Below, one piece after another: positions 1 through 5,491 of a DNA stretch of 9,972 nt. The translations under genes and the position numbers were made by a program. Under the pieces are notes generated by a model. The model did no database searches, was not told the origin of the DNA, and was given only the letters and a program-made list of their open reading frames with translations. The stretch comes from an uncultured Parabacteroides sp. (GTDB lineage: Bacteria > Bacteroidota > Bacteroidia > Bacteroidales > Tannerellaceae), in NCBI GenBank assembly GCA_900770835.1, contig CAAGLQ010000290.1, positions 1 to 9,972 on the forward strand, written 5' to 3'. Position 1 is the first letter of the stretch. Every line of letters starts with the position of its first letter.

Positions 1-225
1 CGATTTCTCCTCACTCTCCGCGATGCGGCTCAACGTAGCCACCCGCACCCGGAAGAACTCATCCAAATTGTTGGAGTATATGCCCAAGAAACTCAATCGT
101 TCCAACACCGGCACCTCCTCACGCATCGCCTCCTGCAAGATGCGCCGATTGAAATACATCCAACTGATGTCGCGCGGAAGGGTCTCACCTTCCAACACGG
201 CTGCCTCTATTTTTTTTCGTGCCAT
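1..225 (-). CDS. ppk1: Polyphosphate kinase 1, N-terminal part (cut by window edge)
   Basis: Polyphosphate kinase 1 makes and breaks down chains of inorganic polyphosphate using the gamma phosphate of ATP. Only the first 75 codons are in the window, and the reading frame is open to the left edge. The visible N-terminal domain has the family hallmarks: RDISWMYFNRRILQEA at about residues 18-33, VPVLERLSFLGIYSNNLDEF at about 38-57, then FRVRVATL. These match the usual Ppk1 pattern of R-E-L-S-W-x-x-F-N followed by the S-N-L-D-E-F-F-x-V-R-V motif. The catalytic histidines lie outside the window and cannot be checked. The start is the ATG at 223-225, only 2 nt after the stop of the phosphate permease, so the two are almost certainly co-transcribed and possibly translationally coupled. 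The family call is firm; activity is inferred. Confidence 0.93.
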   Translation of the reverse strand, partial: MARKKIEAAVLEGETLPRDISWMYFNRRILQEAMREEVPVLERLSFLGIYSNNLDEFFRVRVATLSRIAESEEKS

Positions 226-227
226 AA

Positions 228-2474
228 TTATGCTAATTGTAATTTTCGTCCGCTACGCAACAACTGACGCAAGACGCTCAACATCTCCTGCGACTCTTGC
301 AACATATTGAGATAGACATACGTCACCGTCAGCTGGGCTGGATCCCCATCCTCCTGGATCAGTCGAAACAACGCTTTGCATCGCTCTGAGAGCACCGTTT
401 TCATCTCCTCGCACTCGCTACGCAGGGCGATCGTCTCCTCATACGATCCCTGCTCCCAGATGTCTGTAGCCCGCTCAAAGAGTGCCAGGATCCGGTCACG
501 CAGCGGTTTCAACTCCTCCGCATAAGGGGCGGGCAACGGCATGAAATTGTTATCCACATGCTCTCGGCAGATCTCCGCCATACGGCGCAGGTTATACATG
601 ATGCCCGTGCAACTGTTGCATCCCAAGTGGAACCAAGTGTTGTTCTCGATCGCGATGTCTTTCGGCACACGGCGCAAGCAAAGCGTCTCCTTCCGTCGCA
701 CATTCTTCAACACGCTTTTCTCGTCTGTCAAGGAGCGTTCCGCCTTACGCAAAGTGCGCAGATCCTCCTCCAAGAAACCGTTGGTGATCTGTTGATAGAG
801 CGACATGGCATACTCTAAGAAGCGATGCTGCTCCTTATTGATGTGCTGACGAAGCATCGTCCAAACCTCCTCCTTGTTGTCACACTCCAGCATGGCGAAG
901 AAGAGCTGGTCTTTCTGCTCCTCCTGCTTCTTGCGGGCATAGCGGATATTGCTACGGATCAACAGGAAGACAGCCAATACTGCCATCGCAAGGATCGCAA
1001 TCTTGCCCCCGAAATACATCACGGAAACAACCAATGCTGCCGCGATAAACGCCGCACCGGCTGTGATAAACCAACCACCGATCACGCTCAACACACCGGT
1101 AATGCGGAAGACTGCCGTCTCACGACCCCAAGCCCGGTCCGCCAACGAAGTACCCATCGCCACCATAAAGGTCACGTAAGTGGTAGAGAGCGGAAGTTTC
1201 AACGAGGTGCCCAACGCTACCAACAGACCAGCCAGCACCAAATTGATCGAGGCACGTACCAAGTCGAAAGCAGCGCCCTGCTCCATGATGCTCTCCTCCG
1301 TGTTGAAACGGCGGTTCACCCATGCCCGCACCGAGGGAGGAGTGACCGTTACCACCCAATTGGAGATCAAGATAAAACGACGTACCAACGAGCGAGCTAC
1401 CCGAGAGGAACCAAACATTTCATCGCCCACATCCTGACGAGCCAAATCGACCGAGGTCTTCACCACGTTATACGCCTTCTTCGAGGTAGCCAGCGAATAG
1501 ACCATGATCGCACCCGCGGCTATGAGGAAAACGATCGGCGTACGCGCCGGTGCGTTCAACGACCCCATCAGGAAGTTATTCGGATCGCCAATGCCATTGG
1601 CCGCGTAATCTTGATAAGCGGAGAAACCCGCCAAAGGCACACCGATGAAGTTCACCAAGTCATTGCCGGCGAAAGCCATCGCCAAGGCAAACGTACCCAG
1701 CAGCACCACGATCTTGAAGACATTCACCCGGCACCAGTGAAGCAGCTGCATCAGCAAGGTGAATCCCACCAAGCAGCTCAGGATAATCACCGAGGTATGC
1801 GCGTCCACCCAAGCCTTGTTTTCCGGTGTCATGAAGGCCAAGTCTTTCACACCCTTAATCAGCAAGAAATAGATGATCGCCGTGGTAGCTACGCCACCGA
1901 AGATACCGATCTTCCAAGCCAATTTGCGTCGATAATCGAACGAGAAAAAGAGACGGGTCAAATATTGCACCAACGAGCCGAAGAAAAAGGCGATACCCAC
2001 CGAGAGGAAGATACCCAAGATGACCGACAGCGCCTTCTCCGTGTTCAACAGATCGAGGAAGGTCAACCCGGAGGCATCAGCCGCCACTTTCCAGATGGCC
2101 AACGCGAAGCTGGCTCCCAACAGCTCGAACACCATCGAGACCGTCGTAGAGGTAGGCATACCCAACGAGTTAAACACATCGAGCAGCACGATGTCGGTGG
2201 TCATCACCGCCATGAAGATGCAGATCAGCTCATAAAAATGAAAATACTCCGGCCTGAAAATGCCATGCCGCGCGATGTCCATCATGCCGTTACTCATCGC
2301 CGCACCCATAAACACACCGATCGCCGCGATCGTGATGATCGTTCGGAAGGAAGCGGCCTTGGCGCCAATCGCCGAGTTCAAGAAGTTGACCGCATCGTTA
2401 CTCACCCCGACTGATAGGTCGAAAATCGCTAACAAAAAGAGGAAGATAACTATCCCCAAGAAAACAATATCCAT
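228..2474 (-). CDS. PiT-family inorganic phosphate permease with C-terminal PhoU-like domain
   Basis: A 748-residue membrane protein expected to import inorganic phosphate by ion symport in the inner membrane. PiT signatures appear in both inverted halves: VSNDAVNF near residue 24 and AGNDLVNF near 269 (the G-x-N-D-x-x-N element), and PTSTT near 107 and PLSTT near 428. About ten hydrophobic segments run to about residue 505. From about 513 to the end there is a hydrophilic, charged, helical region of about 235 residues resembling the PhoU/DUF47 type. Plain PiT proteins are about 400-500 residues, so this is the long fused form; such fusions are known in Bacteroidetes. An upstream in-frame ATG would extend the protein by 22 residues from 2540, but that extension is polar and basic and overlaps an inverted repeat in the leader. 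The hydrophobic helix begins directly at MDIVFLG, so I chose the start at 2474. It is the first gene of an operon with ppk1. Ion specificity (H+ or Na+) is not evident. Confidence 0.92.
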   Translation of the reverse strand: MDIVFLGIVIFLFLLAIFDLSVGVSNDAVNFLNSAIGAKAASFRTIITIAAIGVFMGAAMSNGMMDIARHGIFRPEYFHFYELICIFMAVMTTDIVLLDVFNSLGMPTSTTVSMVFELLGASFALAIWKVAADASGLTFLDLLNTEKALSVILGIFLSVGIAFFFGSLVQYLTRLFFSFDYRRKLAWKIGIFGGVATTAIIYFLLIKGVKDLAFMTPENKAWVDAHTSVIILSCLVGFTLLMQLLHWCRVNVFKIVVLLGTFALAMAFAGNDLVNFIGVPLAGFSAYQDYAANGIGDPNNFLMGSLNAPARTPIVFLIAAGAIMVYSLATSKKAYNVVKTSVDLARQDVGDEMFGSSRVARSLVRRFILISNWVVTVTPPSVRAWVNRRFNTEESIMEQGAAFDLVRASINLVLAGLLVALGTSLKLPLSTTYVTFMVAMGTSLADRAWGRETAVFRITGVLSVIGGWFITAGAAFIAAALVVSVMYFGGKIAILAMAVLAVFLLIRSNIRYARKKQEEQKDQLFFAMLECDNKEEVWTMLRQHINKEQHRFLEYAMSLYQQITNGFLEEDLRTLRKAERSLTDEKSVLKNVRRKETLCLRRVPKDIAIENNTWFHLGCNSCTGIMYNLRRMAEICREHVDNNFMPLPAPYAEELKPLRDRILALFERATDIWEQGSYEETIALRSECEEMKTVLSERCKALFRLIQEDGDPAQLTVTYVYLNMLQESQEMLSVLRQLLRSGRKLQLA

Positions 2475-2489
2475 AAATAAACCCTTTTT

Positions 2490-2530
2490 AGTTTTGTATC
2501 GCGAATGAACGAAATGGATGTTACAAAACT
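2490..2530. repeat. 9-bp inverted repeat in the phosphate permease leader
   Basis: AGTTTTGTA at 2490-2498 is the exact reverse complement of TACAAAACT at 2522-2530, separated by 23 nt. It lies 16 nt upstream of the chosen permease start at 2474. It could be a hairpin in the 5' leader or a binding site for a dimeric regulator. Seen directly; the function is inferred. Confidence 0.5.
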
Positions 2531-2534
2531 GTTT

Positions 2535-2559
2535 CAACACTATGACTTGTCTGTTACAG
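2535..2559 (-). promoter_or_regulatory. Possible promoter with a degenerate Pho-box-like repeat for the permease-ppk1 operon
   Basis: On the minus strand TAGTGTTG (2542-2535) matches the Bacteroidetes -7 consensus TAnnTTTG at five of six defined positions. Immediately upstream are two 7-mers spaced 11 nt apart, CTGTAAC (2559-2553) and AAGTCAT (2548-2542). Each agrees at five of seven positions with the E. coli PhoB half-site CTGTCAT. I see no -33 TTTG, as would be expected for an activator-dependent promoter. The match is degenerate, and the Bacteroidales regulator may not use this consensus, so this is tentative. Confidence 0.25.
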
Positions 2560-2748
2560 GGTGTTTTTCCTCACTCGTCGGCCTGAGGCAACGTTCTACA
2601 GTGGTGCGGGCAATCAAGAAATAGATGAAATATGCTCATTCAGTGCTGAATGGAATTTTTTCAATTCAAGAATTCGTAAAAACAGAGATGCAGGCATGTC
2701 TCGATGATTATTTAGGGTTGGTGCGGGAAGGGCGGAAGCTATAATGGA
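2540..2748 (-). other. Intergenic stretch with a possible frameshifted coding relic or dispersed repeat
   Basis: No intact gene is recognised here. On the minus strand one frame is open for 44 codons (2748-2614), with an ATG at 2697 giving the 27-residue MPASLFLRILELKKFHSALN... ending at 2614. A second frame, off by one, is open from 2635 to 2540 (31 codons) and reads ...ARTTVERCLRPTSEEKHPV... to a TAG. Joined by a frameshift near 2620-2630 they would give roughly 70 protein-like residues. The stretch also holds a perfect 7-bp palindrome with a 2-nt centre (2637-2652) and the 9-mer TGGTGCGGG twice (2602-2610 and 2719-2727). It may be a decayed ORF, part of a dispersed intergenic repeat, or just untranslated leader. 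I cannot decide between these without a database search. Confidence 0.3.
2637..2652. repeat. Perfect 7-bp inverted repeat, near-palindrome
   Basis: CATTCAG (2637-2643) and CTGAATG (2646-2652) are exact reverse complements around a 2-nt centre. A second smaller one follows at 2663-2674 (AATTC, AA, GAATT). Both lie upstream of the phosphate permease. Compact symmetry like this suits an operator for a dimeric regulator, or the end of a small repeat element; neither is shown. Confidence 0.4.
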
Positions 2749-2759
2749 CTATAAATAGA

Positions 2760-2788
2760 AAAAGACCAGGCTCGGGGCTTGGTCTTTT
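2760..2788 (-). terminator. Hairpin terminator after cutC, with T-runs on both sides
   Basis: AAAAGACCA (2760-2768) pairs exactly with TGGTCTTTT (2780-2788). The stem extends inward by one G-T pair, G-C and C-G around a 5-nt loop, giving about 12 pairs. Read on the minus strand, the hairpin is followed by TTTTTCTATTT, and it lies about 30 nt downstream of the cutC stop, so it should end the GH127-cutC transcript. The plus-strand side also has a run of seven T (2791-2798 region), so it could terminate in both directions. Confidence 0.82.
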
Positions 2789-2818
2789 CCGTTTTTTTAG
2801 GAGAGATGGAGCCGTTTG

Positions 2819-3550
2819 TCAGACAAACAACTCCACTTTTTTGCGGTCAGTCTGTACTGTCTCGAATTCGGAGGTGACGGCGCTGCTGCCCATGGGAACC
2901 TCCTCTTTACGATAGGCCATCTGGCTATAGACCACGCTGCGGGCAGAGGTGTGGAACTCCTTGGCACCGGTCTCAGCCTCGATGCGGGCGATGTTGTTCT
3001 CCCGTACACCGCAACCCGGCATGATGATGATGCGATCTCCCGCACGCTCCACCAATTGCTTCAAGAGGGGGATGCCCTTCTCGGCGGTGGATTGCTGGCC
3101 GGAGGTCAGGATGCGGTCGCAGCCCAATTCGATCAGTTGCTCCAAAGCAGCGAACGGATCTCGACACACATCGAAAGCCCGGTGGCAGGTGACGGAGAGC
3201 GGTTTGGCCGCCTCGATCAATCGGCGCATCAAGGGCACGTCGATGTCTCCCTCCTTGGTGAGGCAGCCGAACACTACGCCATGCACACCTAACTGCTTGC
3301 ACAGCTCAATGTCGAGAAGCATGGATTGGATCTCAGCCTCCGTATAGAGAAAATCGCCTCCACGAGGACGGATAATCACATTAATAGCAATCTTGGAGGT
3401 CAAAGCCTGTGCGGTCTTGATCTCGCCATAGCTGGGAGTGGTTCCTCCCTCGGGAATACCGGCACACAGCTCTACTCGACTGGCTCCACCGGCTTCCGCC
3501 TCCACGCAACTCCATGCGGAGTTGGCGCAAATTTCAATGATACGTTTCAT
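2819..3550 (-). CDS. cutC: CutC-family TIM-barrel protein
   Basis: A 243-residue cytoplasmic protein, full length for the CutC family (PF03932). Conserved stretches in order are EICANSAWSCVEAEAGGA (6-23), RVELCAGIPEGGTTPSYG (25-42), RPRGGDFLY (61-69), FGCLT (94-98), CHRAFD (122-127), LTSG (148-151), PGCGV (178-182) and FHTSA (199-203). All are typical of CutC. The family was named for copper homeostasis in E. coli, but the copper phenotype there was later traced to a small RNA (MicL) encoded at the cutC locus, so a copper role should not be assumed. The enzyme-like barrel with conserved acidic, His and Cys residues suggests an unrecognised catalytic activity. It follows the GH127 gene by 31 nt on the same strand and probably shares its transcript, so a link with sugar metabolism is possible. 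Start: the ATG at 3548-3550, immediately before the first conserved strand. Confidence 0.93.
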   Translation of the reverse strand: MKRIIEICANSAWSCVEAEAGGASRVELCAGIPEGGTTPSYGEIKTAQALTSKIAINVIIRPRGGDFLYTEAEIQSMLLDIELCKQLGVHGVVFGCLTKEGDIDVPLMRRLIEAAKPLSVTCHRAFDVCRDPFAALEQLIELGCDRILTSGQQSTAEKGIPLLKQLVERAGDRIIIMPGCGVRENNIARIEAETGAKEFHTSARSVVYSQMAYRKEEVPMGSSAVTSEFETVQTDRKKVELFV

Positions 3551-3558
3551 ACGCTATA

Positions 3559-3582
3559 ATTCAAAATTCAACATTCAAAATT
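3559..3582. repeat. Short AT-rich direct repeat in the GH127-cutC spacer
   Basis: ATTCAAAATT occurs at 3559-3568 and again at 3573-3582, a 14-nt period. The two copies fill most of the 31-nt gap between the GH127 stop and the cutC start. On the coding strand this reads as two AATTTTGAAT units in the cutC leader. Its low-complexity composition contrasts with the GC-rich genes on both sides. Confidence 0.5.
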
Positions 3583-5441
3583 TAAAGTTCTTGATAGTCC
3601 ATCCACACCTTCATCTGGCCAGCCTCTCGGTTGTCCCAGCTGTAATAGGGGATGAGGTGCAGCGTTTGGCCATTCGTTGTGGCGTCGATGCGGACGATAC
3701 CGCCCAGGAGGGAGGCGTCGAAAGTGGTTTGGAACTCGGTCTGCTCACTCAGGGCTGCCTTTGTGTAGGTAGATGGATTGTCGATCTCCTCCATACAATA
3801 GACCAATGGCCCACGTTGGATGGCCCGTTTGCCCTCGTCCGCTTTCACACGGGGATCGGCGGCCACCTGTTCCACCGGCATGGCCATGTGGAGCGTGATC
3901 TCGTCACCCGCTTGCCAAGTGCGATTCAGCACGGCATAGCCCTTCTCCTCTGCGGCCTCCACGGCTTGGCCATTCACCGCCAACTGGTATTGATGGCACC
4001 AACCGGGCACACGCAAACGGATCTCCTTCTGCATGGGGGTAGCGGTCTGAACAGTCAGCTTCACCGCTCCGTCCCACGGATAGCGGGTCTGTTGTTTCAA
4101 CGTGATTTCTCCCTTCTCCACGGGGATCGTCGCTGTGCTTCCGATGTAGAGATTCACCCAGATGGCTTCTTTAGAGGTGCCATACAGGTAGTTGCCGATG
4201 GAGGGGAGGAAGCGGGAGATCTGGCTGGGGCAGCAAGCGCAGCCATACCAGGCTTGGCGATGATGGTCGCCCTTCGACTCCAACGGATTCACATAGAAAA
4301 AGCGGTCGCCCGAAAGGGAGATGCCAGCCAAAGCGCCGTTGTACATCGAGCGCTCCAGGACATCAATGTATTTGGAGTCGCCCGTGAATTGATTCATGCG
4401 CAGGTTCCAGAACACCATGCCCACCGAGGCGCAGGTCTCGCAATAGGCCTCTAAGTTAGGCAGGTCGTAGTCTTCCGTGAAGCCCTCGTTGCTGGCGGAG
4501 GAGCCGATGCCACCCGTGACGTACATGTTGCGCAACACCACGTCATCCCAAAGGCGGTTCATGGCAGCGATATAGGCGGTGTCATGTTTCAAGGCAGCCA
4601 CGTCTGCCATGCCACAATAGAGATACATGCAACGAACGGCATGGCCGGCGATGTCGCTCATCTCCTTCACGGGCTTGTCATCTTGGTAGTAGGTGGAATT
4701 CCATGTTCCCTCGTTACCCATCGACCCGTGGCCATGACCGCGCTCTTCCAATAGCCAGTTGGCGAAGTCGAGGTATTTTTGCTCGCCCGTCACTTGATAG
4801 AGCTTCACCAAGGCCAACTCGATCTCCTCATGGCCGGGCACCCAGTCCCGTTTCCCCGGACCGAACACTGACATCATATGATCGGCCATGCGGATAGCCA
4901 CATCGAGCAGTTTGCGCTTGCCGGTCGCCTGGTAGTAGGCCACGGCGGCCTCGGTCATGTGGCCGGCGCAATACATCTCATGCTTGTCCATGTTGCTCCA
5001 GCGGTTGTCTAATCCGGTCAGCGTATAGAAGGTGTTGATGTAGCCATCCGGCTGTTGGGCGGCGGCGAACTTGTCGATCCATTCGTCCGCCTTCTGCTCT
5101 AAGGCTGGATCGGGATGGTTGACCAAGGCGTAGGCCATGCCCTCTAACGCCTTATAGACATCGGAGTCGTCGAAGAAGATACCGGAGTGCTCACCTTCTC
5201 CTTTGGCGGCGTTCTCGAAGTTGCGGATGCGCCCGGTTTGGTTCTCGATCTGGTCGATGCAGACGGGCAGGGTGGCTGTGATGTGTTTCTCTAAACGGGG
5301 AGACCAAAAGCCGTCCTCGATTTTCACGTGTGAGAAATCAACGGCATTGATGGGTTTGAAGGGGGCCTCCTCCGGGGAAGGTTGGGAGCAACTGATCCAA
5401 GAGAGGCACCCCAATGCGATCGGTAAGAATGTTAATTTCAT
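3582..5441 (-). CDS. GH127 lipoprotein, beta-L-arabinofuranosidase type
   Basis: A 619-residue secreted glycoside hydrolase of family GH127 (DUF1680), expected to release beta-L-arabinofuranosyl units from plant-derived glycans or glycoproteins. The N-terminus (MKLTFLPIALGC...) is a short hydrophobic signal with cysteines at 12 and 18. The sequence after C18 (SQPSPEEA) looks like a lipoprotein tether, though the lipobox is loose. The (alpha/alpha)6 barrel covers about 35-425, followed by beta-rich C-terminal domains. Active-site residues of the characterised enzyme HypBA1 are all present: E319 (in NEGF) as putative acid/base, E335 and C337 (in CETCAS), and the C403-C404 pair (in GCACCPS), the last four forming the Zn-thiolate site. 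The 16-residue spacing between the two glutamates matches HypBA1. No SusC/SusD pair or other carbohydrate gene is nearby, so this is an isolated hydrolase, with only cutC downstream. Substrate is inferred from family; other sugar specificities are possible. Confidence 0.92.
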   Translation of the reverse strand: MKLTFLPIALGCLSWISCSQPSPEEAPFKPINAVDFSHVKIEDGFWSPRLEKHITATLPVCIDQIENQTGRIRNFENAAKGEGEHSGIFFDDSDVYKALEGMAYALVNHPDPALEQKADEWIDKFAAAQQPDGYINTFYTLTGLDNRWSNMDKHEMYCAGHMTEAAVAYYQATGKRKLLDVAIRMADHMMSVFGPGKRDWVPGHEEIELALVKLYQVTGEQKYLDFANWLLEERGHGHGSMGNEGTWNSTYYQDDKPVKEMSDIAGHAVRCMYLYCGMADVAALKHDTAYIAAMNRLWDDVVLRNMYVTGGIGSSASNEGFTEDYDLPNLEAYCETCASVGMVFWNLRMNQFTGDSKYIDVLERSMYNGALAGISLSGDRFFYVNPLESKGDHHRQAWYGCACCPSQISRFLPSIGNYLYGTSKEAIWVNLYIGSTATIPVEKGEITLKQQTRYPWDGAVKLTVQTATPMQKEIRLRVPGWCHQYQLAVNGQAVEAAEEKGYAVLNRTWQAGDEITLHMAMPVEQVAADPRVKADEGKRAIQRGPLVYCMEEIDNPSTYTKAALSEQTEFQTTFDASLLGGIVRIDATTNGQTLHLIPYYSWDNREAGQMKVWMDYQEL

Positions 5442-5472
5442 GCTGTTTACAGATTATGTATGGATTGTTTCG

Positions 5473-5480
5473 CAAAAGTA
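5473..5480 (-). promoter_or_regulatory. -7 promoter box for GH127-cutC
   Basis: TACTTTTG on the minus strand is an exact match to the Bacteroidetes -7 consensus TAnnTTTG. It lies in the 50-nt gap between the helicase stop and the GH127 start, 31 nt before the ATG, leaving a short leader. No clear -33 TTTG is seen; that position falls inside the end of the helicase gene. Confidence 0.6.
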
Positions 5481-5491
5481 GGAAAAATCTA

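Noticed and set aside
23..310. A 95-codon plus-strand open frame at the left edge
   Set aside because: It is antisense to the Ppk1 N-terminus and the permease C-terminus, both of which have strong family motifs.
825..2414. A 529-codon plus-strand open frame opposite the phosphate permease
   Set aside because: Its translation is rich in His, Arg, Gln and Asp with no domain or hydrophobic pattern, typical of the antisense of a GC-rich gene. The minus-strand frame has clear PiT signatures.
2789..2800. Plus-strand T-run next to the cutC hairpin, suggesting a plus-strand transcript ending here
   Set aside because: No plus-strand gene is found upstream in the window, so the T-run is more simply part of a symmetric terminator serving cutC. 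An antisense transcript cannot be excluded from sequence alone.
3438..4454. A 338-codon plus-strand open frame opposite GH127 and cutC
   Set aside because: It crosses the boundary of two well-supported minus-strand genes and has no recognisable motif, so it is an antisense shadow.
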